Part shown: positions 34,229 to 42,986 of the stretch, piece by piece
Layout: every line of letters starts with the position of its first letter
How positions within the stretch are numbered: the first letter of the stretch is position 1
Assembly (NCBI RefSeq): GCF_002453355.1
Contig: NZ_DKGQ01000044.1
Span: 1 to 49,280, forward strand
DNA: 49,280 nucleotides
Reading direction: 5' to 3'
Source of the DNA: Psychrobacter sp. UBA6766
GTDB taxonomy: Bacteria; Pseudomonadota; Gammaproteobacteria; Pseudomonadales; Moraxellaceae
Notes under the pieces: generated by a model
What the model saw: only the letters and a program-made list of their open reading frames with translations
Databases searched by the model: none
What the model was told of the DNA's origin: nothing
Made by a program: the position numbers and the translations under genes

Positions 34229-35869
34229 ATGCAAAAATCACTCTTCAAACTGACCCTGTTAGCGACGGTTATCTTGGGAATCAGTGCCTGTAGCGGCGAC
34301 AACAAAACCACCGATGACTCTGCTGCCAGCTCAGGCGCCAAAGGCGCAAAAACCTTGCTTTATTGCTCAGAAGGTAGCCCTGCTGGCTTTGACCCAGCGC
34401 AGTATACGGCAGGAACTGATTTTGATGCCAGTGCCTATCCTATCTACAACGGCCTAGTAGAATTTAAAAGAGATGGTACCGAGATTCAGCCAGCATTAGC
34501 CGAAAGTTGGGATATCAGTGAAGATGGCAAAACTTATACCTTCAATCTGCGTAAAGGCGTCAAGTTTGGTAAAACCGATTACTTTACCCCGACCCGTGAT
34601 TTTAACGCTGACGATGTTGTTTTTACCCTAGAACGTCTCACCAACCCAGAATTTGAATTTAACAAAGCGTATCCTGCTGAATTCCCGTATTCGGTCGGTA
34701 TGGGGTTGCCTGACCTTATCTCTAATATCGAAAAAGTTGACGACAATACCGTCAAAGTCACCCTAAGTGAAACCAACGCTCCGTTTTTACAAAACCTAGC
34801 AATGGCCTTTGCTTATATCGATTCTGCTGAGTACGCTGACAAATTAATGGCGGCTGGTAACGCGGCTGATATTAATAATAAGCCAGTTGGTACTGGTCCT
34901 TTCGTCTTTACCTCTTATCAGAAAGATGCGCAAATCCGCTATAGCAAAAACCCAGACTATTGGAACAAAGATGACATTCATATTGATAATTTAGTGTTTG
35001 TCATCACCAAAGACTCAGCCGTGCGCGCGCAAAAGGTGCAGGCTGGTGAATGTCATGTATCTGCTTATCCAAAACCTGCTGAAATCGATTCTGTCAGAAA
35101 ATCGGGTAAGGTCACAGTGCTTGATCAACCGGGCTTTAACGTTGGTTATGTCGGCTATAACGTTGAAAAACCGAAGCTTAGCGACCTTAAAGTTCGTCAA
35201 GCGTTAGATATGGCTATTAACAAAGACGCTATCATCAATGCGGTCTACCAAAGTGAAGGGGTTAAAGCAACCAATCCTATGCCACCAACGCAGTGGGGTT
35301 ACGATGAATCGATTAAAGATGCGCCTTATGATGTCGAAAAAGCCAAAACCCTTATCAAAGAAGCAGGTGCTGATAACCTAGCTATCAACTTATGGTATAT
35401 GCCGGTTCAGCGTCCCTATAACCCAAATGCCAAGCTCATGGCTGAAATGCTACAAGCAGATTGGGCCAAGATTGGCGTCGATACCAAGCTTGTCACTTAC
35501 GAATGGGGTGAGTACTTAAAACGCGCCGCGAAAGGTGAGCCTGATGTGATTTTAGCGGGCTGGACAGGTGACAACGGCGATCCTGATAACTGGCTTGGCT
35601 CGCTATTATCTTGTGATGCGGTCGGTGGTAATAACTACTCGCGCTGGTGTAATAAAGATTTTGATAATTTAGTGACCAGTGCCCGTCAGATTACCAACCA
35701 AGATGAGCGTGTCGATGATTATGTAAAAGCTCAGCAGATATTTAAAGAGCAGCTGCCTTGGACGACGATGGCGCATTCGGTCGTCACCGTATTCACCGCA
35801 CCAAACGTTGTCGATTATAAAATCAGTCCGCTTGGTGCCATACGCTTCGATGGTGTGAAAGTTGAATAG
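34229..35869 (+). CDS. dppA: Peptide ABC transporter substrate-binding lipoprotein
   Basis: This periplasmic solute-binding protein of family 5 captures di- or oligopeptides. The 546-residue product has a lipobox ISAC (Cys near residue 21), an Asp/Ser linker, and family marks: YNGLVEF, PALAESWDISEDGKTYTFNLRKGVKF and later DLKVRQALDMAINKDAI. AGGATG precedes the ATG. It heads the order A-B-C-D-F and so resembles DppA more than OppA. The ligand (peptide, haem, opine) is not readable. It is followed by a strong hairpin that may keep its mRNA level above that of the downstream genes. Confidence 0.92.
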   Translation: MQKSLFKLTLLATVILGISACSGDNKTTDDSAASSGAKGAKTLLYCSEGSPAGFDPAQYTAGTDFDASAYPIYNGLVEFKRDGTEIQPALAESWDISEDGKTYTFNLRKGVKFGKTDYFTPTRDFNADDVVFTLERLTNPEFEFNKAYPAEFPYSVGMGLPDLISNIEKVDDNTVKVTLSETNAPFLQNLAMAFAYIDSAEYADKLMAAGNAADINNKPVGTGPFVFTSYQKDAQIRYSKNPDYWNKDDIHIDNLVFVITKDSAVRAQKVQAGECHVSAYPKPAEIDSVRKSGKVTVLDQPGFNVGYVGYNVEKPKLSDLKVRQALDMAINKDAIINAVYQSEGVKATNPMPPTQWGYDESIKDAPYDVEKAKTLIKEAGADNLAINLWYMPVQRPYNPNAKLMAEMLQADWAKIGVDTKLVTYEWGEYLKRAAKGEPDVILAGWTGDNGDPDNWLGSLLSCDAVGGNNYSRWCNKDFDNLVTSARQITNQDERVDDYVKAQQIFKEQLPWTTMAHSVVTVFTAPNVVDYKISPLGAIRFDGVKVE

Positions 35870-35916
35870 CAGCCACTCATAAAGTCCGGAACGACAGGCA
35901 CAGTTATTTAATCGGT

Positions 35917-35954
35917 ATTCGGCTGGTCAGACGTTTTGTTTGTTCCAGCCGAAT
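35917..35954 (+). promoter_or_regulatory. mRNA-stabilising or attenuating hairpin between dppA and dppB
   Basis: ATTCGGCTGG (35917-35926) and CCAGCCGAAT (35945-35954) pair perfectly over 10 bp. No U-tract follows, so transcription probably continues. Such hairpins after binding-protein genes are common in ABC operons. Confidence 0.6.
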
Positions 35955-36088
35955 TTCTATAAGTTCAGCATCCTGTTACGCGCTTTGCTCAACATTTTGT
36001 CGCGGACCTTCTCATTACTGCTAACGCTTTAATATTCGATTTATAACTTTTGCACCGTAACTATTGAACCACAACAATTGAGCAGCCC

Positions 36089-37105
36089 ATGCTACTTTAT
36101 ATTCTGCGTCGAATTGCTATTTTAATTCCTGTTTATCTTGGCTTAACGCTATCCACTTTTACTCTGATTCGTCTCGTTCCTGGAGATGCTGTCGAGATTA
36201 TGATGGGTGAGCGAATGGTCGATCCAGAGCTGCATGCTCGCGCTCTAGAAAGACTCGGATTGGATAAACCTCTCATCGTCCAATATTGGGATTACTTATC
36301 CGGTATATTGACCGGTGATTTTGGGGCATCCTTTCGAACGCGCGCCCCAGTATTACAAGACTTCTTTGCCCATTTTGTCCCAACACTAGAGCTTGCGGTA
36401 TGTGCCATTATCATTGCTAGTGTCGTCGGTGTCAGCTTAGGTATCTTTGCAGCGCTGCGCCGCGGTACGTGGATTGATTACACATTGATGTCAGGTGCGC
36501 TGGCGGGATACTCGATGCCTATCTATTTATTAGGGCCTATCCTGACGGGTATATTTGCCCATTATTTAGGCCTGTTACCTGTCGCTGGAGTTATTTCTGT
36601 CGCTCAGTTTTTAGATGTCCATCCACTCTATGGCTCATGGCTATTAGGTTCTCTAACCTCCGGTGAGCCTGGCGCATTTTGGAACGTGGTAAAACATTTT
36701 ATTTTGCCTTCTATTGCTTTATCGACCATTCCACTCGCGATGATTGCGCGGATGACGCGCTCGGCAATGCTAGAGGTATTGGATGAAGACTATGTGCGCA
36801 CGGCACGTGCCAAAGGCTTATCGCCACGCCGAGTGATATTGGTACACGTGATGCGCAATGCCTTGATTACTGTCGTCACTGTGATTGGCTTACAAATGGC
36901 GACCTTGCTCGCTGGCGCGATTATCACCGAGACCATCTTTAGTTGGCCGGGCGTTGGTAATTGGCTTCTCGATGGCTTTTTTACCCGTGATTATCCTATT
37001 GTACAGAACGGTATCTTATTGGTCGCCACCGCCTTGATTTTAGTCAGCTTATTTATTGACATTTTGTATGGTCTGATCAATCCGCGTATTCGACATACCT
37101 CATAA
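36089..37105 (+). CDS. dppB: Peptide ABC transporter permease, DppB-type
   Basis: This inner-membrane channel subunit has 338 residues. It begins MLLYILRRIAILIPV, the standard start of DppB/OppB. GDFGASFRTRAPV comes next, then the EAA motif region DEDYVRTARAKGLSPRRVILVHVMRNAL that contacts the ATPase, and the C-terminal FSWPGVGNW. Six membrane segments are expected. The ribosome site is weak. It is 219 bases downstream of dppA with a hairpin between, and 143 bases before dppC. Confidence 0.95.
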   Translation: MLLYILRRIAILIPVYLGLTLSTFTLIRLVPGDAVEIMMGERMVDPELHARALERLGLDKPLIVQYWDYLSGILTGDFGASFRTRAPVLQDFFAHFVPTLELAVCAIIIASVVGVSLGIFAALRRGTWIDYTLMSGALAGYSMPIYLLGPILTGIFAHYLGLLPVAGVISVAQFLDVHPLYGSWLLGSLTSGEPGAFWNVVKHFILPSIALSTIPLAMIARMTRSAMLEVLDEDYVRTARAKGLSPRRVILVHVMRNALITVVTVIGLQMATLLAGAIITETIFSWPGVGNWLLDGFFTRDYPIVQNGILLVATALILVSLFIDILYGLINPRIRHTS

Positions 37106-37135
37106 TTTGATAATGATAAATACCCATATTATAAA

Positions 37136-37236
37136 TAGTGGCGTTAAATGCCTATATGATTTAGAGCAATTTTTAGCAAGTCCTCTGCCCTTTTTTTCAG
37201 GAATGAGGCTCTAAGTGCTCTTAGCGCTGGCCACTA
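37136..37236 (+). repeat. Inverted repeat spanning the dppB-dppC gap
   Basis: TAGTGGC (37136-37142) is complementary to GCCACTA (37230-37236), enclosing almost the whole 143-base gap, with a small CTAAG-tgct-CTTAG hairpin inside. The right arm lies next to the AGGAA ribosome site of dppC, so the fold could affect its translation. Confidence 0.35.
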
Positions 37237-37248
37237 TAGGAACTACTC

Positions 37249-38163
37249 ATGAAGCCTTCTGTTCTTCCCTCAGATCTTAATCTGATAGCCGCTACTCCGC
37301 CGTCATCTTTGCAGTTATTTTTGTCGACGTTTTGCCGAAATAAAGGCGCGGTACTGGGTTTTCTTGTCTTAGCCTTAATGGTCATTATTGCTGTACTTGC
37401 GCCCGCCCTCGCGCCGCATGACCCTTATGAATTATTTACCGGCCAAGAGCAATTACCACCAGCCTTTCTAAGCGGTGGCGATACCATGTTTTGGCTTGGT
37501 ACTGATGATGCCGGCCGAGATACGTTATCGCGGGTAATGTATGGCGCGCGTTATTCTTTATTTATCGGTCTGAGCGCGACCACCCTTGCGATGCTGGTCG
37601 GTATCACTTTAGGGCTTAGCGCTGCGTTTTGGCCAAAGGTTTGGGGCAAAGCGGTGATGCTGGTCAATGATATTTTGATGTCTTATCCAAGCTTGCTATT
37701 GGCCATCATTATTGCGGCCATCTTAGGCCCTTCTATGACCAATACTATTATCACCATTGCACTGGTTTGCACGCCGCCGTTTATTCGTCTAACACGAGCA
37801 ACGGCGATGGTAGAGCTACAGCGTGAGTACTTTATCGCCTCGCAAGTGATGGGTGCTGGCGTACTAAGATTATTATTTATCACCATTTTACCCAACTGTA
37901 TGGCGCCGCTTATCGTTCAGGCAACGATGATCTTTTCCTCTGCTATTTTAGAAGCAGGGGCGATTGGTTTCTTAGGCTTTGGCGTCCAACCACCAGATGC
38001 CGAATGGGGCGCGATGCTCGGTACGGCGCGGCAATACATTCAAAGTAATGTTTGGCTTGCCATTTGGCCCGGTGTCGCTATTTTCTTAGCTGCTCTGTCG
38101 ATTAACTTGACAGGCGATGGCCTGCGCGATGCGCTAGATCCAAAATTAAAGCAGGTGACCTAA
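37249..38163 (+). CDS. dppC: Peptide ABC transporter permease, DppC-type
   Basis: This is the second channel subunit, 304 residues. The N-terminal cytoplasmic part is followed by NKGAVLGFLVLALMVIIA, the conserved FWLGTDDAGRDTLSRVMYGAR loop (the DppC/OppC hallmark), and the EAA region REYFIASQVMGAGVLRLLFITILPN. The product ends with ALDPKLKQVT. AGGAA lies 7 bases before the ATG. The stop codon is immediately followed by the dppD ATG, so the two are translationally coupled. Confidence 0.95.
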   Translation: MKPSVLPSDLNLIAATPPSSLQLFLSTFCRNKGAVLGFLVLALMVIIAVLAPALAPHDPYELFTGQEQLPPAFLSGGDTMFWLGTDDAGRDTLSRVMYGARYSLFIGLSATTLAMLVGITLGLSAAFWPKVWGKAVMLVNDILMSYPSLLLAIIIAAILGPSMTNTIITIALVCTPPFIRLTRATAMVELQREYFIASQVMGAGVLRLLFITILPNCMAPLIVQATMIFSSAILEAGAIGFLGFGVQPPDAEWGAMLGTARQYIQSNVWLAIWPGVAIFLAALSINLTGDGLRDALDPKLKQVT

Positions 38164-39246
38164 ATGACTGATACATTAAATGCAACCACTACCACTGACA
38201 CTTCGATGAATGGTTCATTAACAAAAGAAACGCCGTTATTATTGGATATTGAAAATCTTTCGGTTACCTTTGGTCAAGGTGCGCGTGCTTTTCGCGCCGT
38301 CGATGATGTGTCATTGAAAGTCACCCAAGGCGAAGTCATCGCCGTTGTTGGTGAATCTGGCTCGGGAAAGTCGGTCACCATGATGGCGCTCATGGGCTTA
38401 TTGCCGCCTTCTGCGACGGTTCGCGCGCAGCGGGTGATGTTTGATAATAAAGACATGCTCAGTATGTCCGCAAAAGAAAAACGCGGCATCATTGGCAAAG
38501 ACATTTCTATGATTTTTCAAAATGCGATGTCTTGCTTGAACCCAAGCTTTACGGTTGAGATGCAATTGGGTGAAGTGCTACGTAAGCATCTTGGACTGCG
38601 CGGTTCGGCAGTTCGCTCGCGCATATTAGAGCTGCTCGAGTTGGTTGAGATGCCCGATGCTAAGAATCGGCTAAAAGTTTATCCGCATCAATTATCGGGC
38701 GGTATGAGTCAGCGTATTATGATAGCGATGGCTATTGCTTGTGAGCCAAAACTACTCATCGCGGATGAACCAACCACGGCGCTTGATGTCACCGTACAAG
38801 CGCAAATCATGGATTTGCTTGGCCGCTTACAACGCGAAAAACAGATGGCCATGGTATTAATTACCCATGATTTGGGTCTGGTCGCGCAAAATTCACGTGA
38901 TGTTGCCGTCATGTATGCAGGACAAGTGGTTGAAACCAGTACAGTGCCAGAGATTTTCCAAAATCCTACTCATCCTTATACCGATGCCTTGCTGCAAGCC
39001 ATTCCTGAATTGGCGATTGGTCAAGACAGACTCAACAGTTTGCCGGGTGTGGTGCCAAGCCAATATGACCGCCCAAGCGGCTGCTTGCTCTCCCCTCGTT
39101 GTCCGTATAAAGAAGCCGCTTGCGAAGTGCCACCGCCTATTTTAGATACGCCTAATGGCAAAGTACGCTGTATTCACTCCGAACTACCAAGCTTACCTAC
39201 TCGCATTTCTACCCCGCATCCTGCTACTTTGGAGTCCCAAGCATGA
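38164..39246 (+). CDS. dppD: Peptide ABC transporter ATPase, DppD-type
   Basis: This is the first of two cytoplasmic ATPases, 360 residues. Walker A is GESGSGKS, the Q-loop MIFQNAMSCLNP, the signature HQLSGGMSQRI and Walker B LLIADEPTTALDVT. The C-terminal oligopeptide domain has the cysteine-rich CLLSPRCPYKEAAC, typical of DppD/OppD. An N-terminal Thr-rich stretch of about 20 residues precedes the domain. Residue A277 onward (TDALLQAIPEL) is the family end. It starts directly after dppC and overlaps dppF by four bases. Confidence 0.95.
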   Translation: MTDTLNATTTTDTSMNGSLTKETPLLLDIENLSVTFGQGARAFRAVDDVSLKVTQGEVIAVVGESGSGKSVTMMALMGLLPPSATVRAQRVMFDNKDMLSMSAKEKRGIIGKDISMIFQNAMSCLNPSFTVEMQLGEVLRKHLGLRGSAVRSRILELLELVEMPDAKNRLKVYPHQLSGGMSQRIMIAMAIACEPKLLIADEPTTALDVTVQAQIMDLLGRLQREKQMAMVLITHDLGLVAQNSRDVAVMYAGQVVETSTVPEIFQNPTHPYTDALLQAIPELAIGQDRLNSLPGVVPSQYDRPSGCLLSPRCPYKEAACEVPPPILDTPNGKVRCIHSELPSLPTRISTPHPATLESQA

Positions 39247-40214
39247 GTCATAAAGTGGTCTTAAAAGCAGACAATCTACACAAGCATTACCCAGTATCCC
39301 AAGGGTTGGGAAAACCAAAAGCTCATGTGAAAGCGCTAAATGGCATCTCGTTTGAGCTTGAAGCGGGCAAAACGCTTGCCGTCGTTGGTGAGTCGGGCTG
39401 CGGTAAATCTACCCTTGCTCGTCAATTGACCCTGATCGAAGAGCCTACTGATGGTGAGCTATTTATCAACGATGAGGCGACAACTGGCTATAGTAGAAAA
39501 GCGTTAAAAGAGTTGCGAACCGAGATTCAGATGGTTTTTCAAAATCCTTATGGCAGCTTGAATCCGCGCCATACGATCGGTTATCAATTGACTGAGCCAT
39601 TAGATATCCATACCAAGCTATCAAAGGAAGAAAAACGCGAAAAAATAAATGAGATGATGAGAAATGTCGGCCTACGTCCCGAGCATGCAGGGCGTTTTCC
39701 CCATATGTTTTCAGGTGGCCAGCGCCAACGTATTGCGCTCGCCCGCGCGATGATGCTCAATCCAAAAATTGTCGTCGCTGATGAACCAACCTCCGCGCTC
39801 GATGTGTCGATTCAAGCGCAAGTATTAAACTTATTCATGGATTTGCAGGACGAATATCACACTGCTTACGTTTTTATTTCGCACAACTTATCAGTAGTCC
39901 GTCATGTTGCTGATGACGTGATGGTGATGTATTTAGGTCAAGCGGTTGAGCATGGACCAAAAGAAGCGATTTATAATGCGCCAAAGCATCCTTATACCAT
40001 TGCTTTATTGGCAGCGGCGCCCACTGTGAATGGTCATAAGAATGATTTAACGCTGCAAGGTGAGCTTCCAAGTCCGCTAAATCCGCCAAGTGGTTGCGCG
40101 TTGCATAAACGCTGCCCTTATGCCAAACCAAAATGCAGTGAAGTCGAGCCACAGCTGCGGGAGTGGGATGGCCGGTTGGTTGCTTGTTTACGCTTAGAAG
40201 AGATATACGGATAA
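39243..40214 (+). CDS. dppF: Peptide ABC transporter ATPase, DppF-type
   Basis: This is the second ATPase, 323 residues. Walker A is GESGCGKS, the Q-loop MVFQNPYGSLNPR, the signature MFSGGQRQRI and Walker B IVVADEPTSALDVS. A C-terminal CALHKRCPYAKPKC motif follows. The ATGA overlap with dppD gives coupled translation and equal amounts of the two subunits. No strong terminator follows; it converges with the NERD gene 26 bases later. Confidence 0.95.
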   Translation: MSHKVVLKADNLHKHYPVSQGLGKPKAHVKALNGISFELEAGKTLAVVGESGCGKSTLARQLTLIEEPTDGELFINDEATTGYSRKALKELRTEIQMVFQNPYGSLNPRHTIGYQLTEPLDIHTKLSKEEKREKINEMMRNVGLRPEHAGRFPHMFSGGQRQRIALARAMMLNPKIVVADEPTSALDVSIQAQVLNLFMDLQDEYHTAYVFISHNLSVVRHVADDVMVMYLGQAVEHGPKEAIYNAPKHPYTIALLAAAPTVNGHKNDLTLQGELPSPLNPPSGCALHKRCPYAKPKCSEVEPQLREWDGRLVACLRLEEIYG

Positions 40215-40240
40215 AATAGCCGTCCGTTTATTAAGATGCG

Positions 40241-41257
40241 TTAAGCATTTATCACACCGCGACATTTTGGAAATTGACAACAGCCAAAAAAGTGCTGGCC
40301 TTGATGCGCGCCTTTTTTGGCGATTCGCTGAACCATCTCACCACTGCACTTAGGGCATTTTGGAAAAGTGGGAATATCCTCGTTACTGACAGGAGTAACG
40401 GGTTGCTTTGTTATCGAAGATTGCTGAGTTTGAGGTTCAGACTCTACAATTTTAAACGGGGTAATAAAGACTTGTTTAACGTTATTGTTATTATTAAGTA
40501 CTTCAGTGCTAGGCAGTACATTGATAGAGGGAACCGTCGATGTATTAAAATCTGACTGTTCAACCTGCGTTTGACCAGACCAGCGAGCATACTCTTTAAC
40601 TTCGGTTCTAATTGGCGCGTCTGCTTGAGGACTTGATTGTTCTGTCAAACTCGCATTTAGCTTCAATTTTTTTGACTTGCTAGCATTACTATGCTTATCT
40701 TTCAAATAAGCTTTATGCGCCCTGTTAGTGCGCCAAGACTTGCTAAATCGATTGCTCTCAATTTGTTCAACGATCGCTTTGACTTCTCCATCGTTAAGTA
40801 TCTTATTCTGCTTTTTCTTAATATAAGAAACCATACCGCTCGTCAATACATGCTCAGGTAGTTCATCGCGAGTTTTAAGCTCACACTCCCCAATAAATGC
40901 AATCATCGAATGAAAATAACTCATCTCCAGTTCTAATAAATCAGACAGCGTTTTTATATGTAGATAATTTTGGTGCAGTGGATTTTGGAATTTATATTTG
41001 CGCCCATTCGGAAAGGCTTGGGTCCATTGTCGTTGTCTTTCGTTACCATATATCCAGCCTTTATAGTTCTTGGTTTCGATAACAAAGATGCCATACCTAG
41101 AGACGATAACATGGTCAATTTGGGTACTACCACCATCCGCTAATGGCAAAGTGATATTGTTTAAACGATGATACACGTCTTTATCAAGTTTTAGCCACAT
41201 GGCCACATTGATGACGGTCTCGCCGACGATACCTTTAAAGCTGGACATCAAAGACAT
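40241..41257 (-). CDS. NERD-domain protein with C-terminal zinc ribbon
   Basis: The 338-residue protein begins with a nuclease-related (NERD) domain (about 8-120). The restriction-endonuclease-like core is Q-I-D48-H-V-I-V, then F-V-I-E61-T-K63-N-Y-K, followed by WIYG and a conserved NP in KFQNPLHQN. The middle is a hydrophilic Ser/Thr/Gln-rich linker. The last 40 residues form a topoisomerase-type zinc ribbon with C301-P-K-C304 and C326/C327...C332. The pairing of NERD and zinc ribbon suggests a DNA-binding nuclease, with no direct evidence of its target. The ribosome site is weak. Confidence 0.88.
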   Translation of the reverse strand: MSLMSSFKGIVGETVINVAMWLKLDKDVYHRLNNITLPLADGGSTQIDHVIVSRYGIFVIETKNYKGWIYGNERQRQWTQAFPNGRKYKFQNPLHQNYLHIKTLSDLLELEMSYFHSMIAFIGECELKTRDELPEHVLTSGMVSYIKKKQNKILNDGEVKAIVEQIESNRFSKSWRTNRAHKAYLKDKHSNASKSKKLKLNASLTEQSSPQADAPIRTEVKEYARWSGQTQVEQSDFNTSTVPSINVLPSTEVLNNNNNVKQVFITPFKIVESEPQTQQSSITKQPVTPVSNEDIPTFPKCPKCSGEMVQRIAKKGAHQGQHFFGCCQFPKCRGVINA

Positions 41258-41466
41258 GGTTTTCTACTATATAAAAAGTCAAATTGGTTATTTTAAGCGA
41301 TAAGCTCTTGGAAGGCGTACTTCTAAATCGCTCATAACTTTAATAATACATTGAAACAGCACAATTGTAGTAGGCTATCGCATGATTATTTAAGCTATAA
41401 CGCTCAGTCATGCTCTAAAAGCATGTTCAATACTGACGACTTTATTACTACCCTTGGATCATACGT

Positions 41467-42072
41467 ATGAATACTCGCGCCGCCTCTTTGCTAAAAATTA
41501 CGCTTGGTACCTCTTTATTGTTATCTCTACCAATAATGGGACAGGCCGCTAGTACGACACCACAAAAATGGAAGCTGGATGTACCAAAAACCAGCGCAGA
41601 TTTTGAGGTCAAATACTTAGGCAAGGCGACCACTGACGGTAAGTTTCGTAAGGTAAACGGCGCCATCAATTATGACGTCAGAAAGCCTGCCAGTACGACC
41701 ATTAATTTTACCGTACATACCGATAGCATCGACACCGAGCGCCGCCTACGCGATAGTTTTTTGCGCCGAAAAGAGTTGCTCAATACCCAGCAATATCCAA
41801 CGATGACGTTTGTCTCAAAAAAAGTCACGATGATTACCCCTAAAGAAGCCAATGTCACAGGCGATTTTACCGCCTTGGGTCAAACCAAACCGTTAACGGT
41901 AAGAGTCACTCTATCGGATGTCGAGATTGACCCTGTGACCTCTCAACCAACGTTAAAGTTTCGCGCAACGGGTATGGTAGACCGCTATAATTACGGGGTG
42001 ACAGCCTTCCCAAAATTGATTAGCAATATCATCCCGCTTGAGATATCAGGAAAGTTGATTGCTGCGAATTGA
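41467..42072 (+). CDS. YceI-family periplasmic lipid-binding-like protein
   Basis: The 201-residue protein has a signal peptide (MNTRAASLLKITLG..., cleavage near MGQA-A, about residue 27). The YceI lipocalin-like barrel follows: KWKLDVPKTSADFEVKYLG, HTDSIDTERRLRDSFLRRKELLNTQQYP and the TGDFTALGQTKPLTVRV strand. In this family an isoprenoid is bound in the barrel and a base or acid stress link has been proposed. GGA lies about 8 bases before the ATG. A perfect hairpin follows (42087-42113). Confidence 0.92.
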   Translation: MNTRAASLLKITLGTSLLLSLPIMGQAASTTPQKWKLDVPKTSADFEVKYLGKATTDGKFRKVNGAINYDVRKPASTTINFTVHTDSIDTERRLRDSFLRRKELLNTQQYPTMTFVSKKVTMITPKEANVTGDFTALGQTKPLTVRVTLSDVEIDPVTSQPTLKFRATGMVDRYNYGVTAFPKLISNIIPLEISGKLIAAN

Positions 42073-42086
42073 TTAAGTGACAAAAA

Positions 42087-42113
42087 ACCCAACTTAGAAA
42101 TTCTAAGTTGGGT
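42087..42113 (-). terminator. Perfect hairpin terminator
   Basis: ACCCAACTTAGA (42087-42098) and TCTAAGTTGGGT (42102-42113) pair perfectly around AAT. The A-run 42082-42087 makes it a terminator on the minus strand, for the coiled-coil gene; on the plus strand it is a yceI 3' hairpin without a U-tract. Confidence 0.8.
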
Positions 42114-42232
42114 AGATAACATTATAGATTTTCAAGACGTTCTTTACAGAAACGTTTAATTATTTAAAAACATTATGACCTAAAAATGACTCGAAAACCT
42201 ATTGCATCTTAAGACTATATTTTCTAACGTTT

Positions 42233-42553
42233 TTAGTACTGCCATATTTGCTCTTCTGCTATGCCAGTTTTGTCTATTTTATTTCTTCTTTTCTGAATTT
42301 TAGTATCTATTTTTTCTTGCTTTTTCATCGCCTTTTGGTTGATATCGTCTATCATTGCCTGAATCTTTTTATCAATTTTATCTTGTTCTTTTTGACGCTG
42401 CTTGTCTACTTTATCCAGCTCTTTTTGACGCACCTTGTCTATTTTATCTTGCTCTTTTTGACGCTGCAAATTCAGCTTACTTAGCTTTTTTTTGACCTTT
42501 TTACTTAACGTAATATCATTTTTGGCTGATTTATTGGCAGGTTTATTCGACAT
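42233..42553 (-). CDS. Small basic coiled-coil protein with hendecad repeats
   Basis: With the ATG at 42553 (AAGGAGAG ribosome site) the protein has 106 residues, about a third of them Lys or Arg. Residues 31-63 are three tandem 11-residue units, RQKEQDKIDKV, RQKELDKVDKQ and RQKEQDKIDKK, encoded by 33-base repeats at 42365-42463. The following part (IQAMIDDINQKA...KIQKRRNKIDK) keeps a degenerate form of the same period. An 11-residue period favours a right-handed coiled coil. No signal peptide, membrane segment or known domain is seen. The function is unknown; nucleic-acid or membrane binding would fit the charge. Confidence 0.7.
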   Translation of the reverse strand: MSNKPANKSAKNDITLSKKVKKKLSKLNLQRQKEQDKIDKVRQKELDKVDKQRQKEQDKIDKKIQAMIDDINQKAMKKQEKIDTKIQKRRNKIDKTGIAEEQIWQY

Positions 42554-42986
42554 GACGGCTCTCCTTAGTCGTATTTCACAAAACACTTAGATACTTGATG
42601 GTAAGTCAATCCTCATGTCTAATCAACGTGCCAGTACAAAACGGCTACATGTCATTAAGCTCTGTTTAGTTCAGGAAACTAGATATAACACTACTAACGT
42701 TCGACTATAAAAAGTTTATTTTATTTGAAAATCATAGAGAGCCAAGAGACAAAAAAATTAGCCTCGATATCTGCTGCTTTAAAAGTGGGGAAATATGCAT
42801 GGCATGGGTCGATTTTCTTTAAAAGCTTCGCTCGGCGCTCGTCCCTCGCCCACACGTTTTAATTATGAGGATTTAAGAGAATTATTATTTCGTTTATTTG
42901 GATTTCTACCTTCTGAGTCTTGTAGCTCATACTATCGGTGACGTTCATTACGCTAGCTGATGTGTCTAATAAGTTAACAGACATTA
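42554..42986. other. Intergenic region with a possible small ORF
   Basis: This 433-base gap holds a GC-richer patch (about 42825-42860) in AT-rich surroundings. A 48-codon plus-strand frame (42795-42941) covers that patch. No terminator or RNA gene is recognised. Confidence 0.5.
42795..42941 (+). CDS. Possible small ORF (48 codons)
   Basis: The ATG at 42795 follows AGTGGGGA, a plausible ribosome site. The frame runs to TGA at 42939-42941 and encodes a basic peptide starting MHGMGRFSLKASLGARPSP and containing RFNYEDLRELLFRLFGF, which could be an amphipathic helix. No family is recognised. It may equally be a non-coding repeat-like patch. Confidence 0.22.
   Translation: MHGMGRFSLKASLGARPSPTRFNYEDLRELLFRLFGFLPSESCSSYYR

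Noticed and set aside
40274..40555. 93-codon frame opposite the NERD gene
   Set aside because: It is a shadow of the NERD/zinc-ribbon coding strand.
42365..42463. 33-base direct repeats considered as a CRISPR array
   Set aside because: The units are contiguous without spacers and lie in frame within a coding region.
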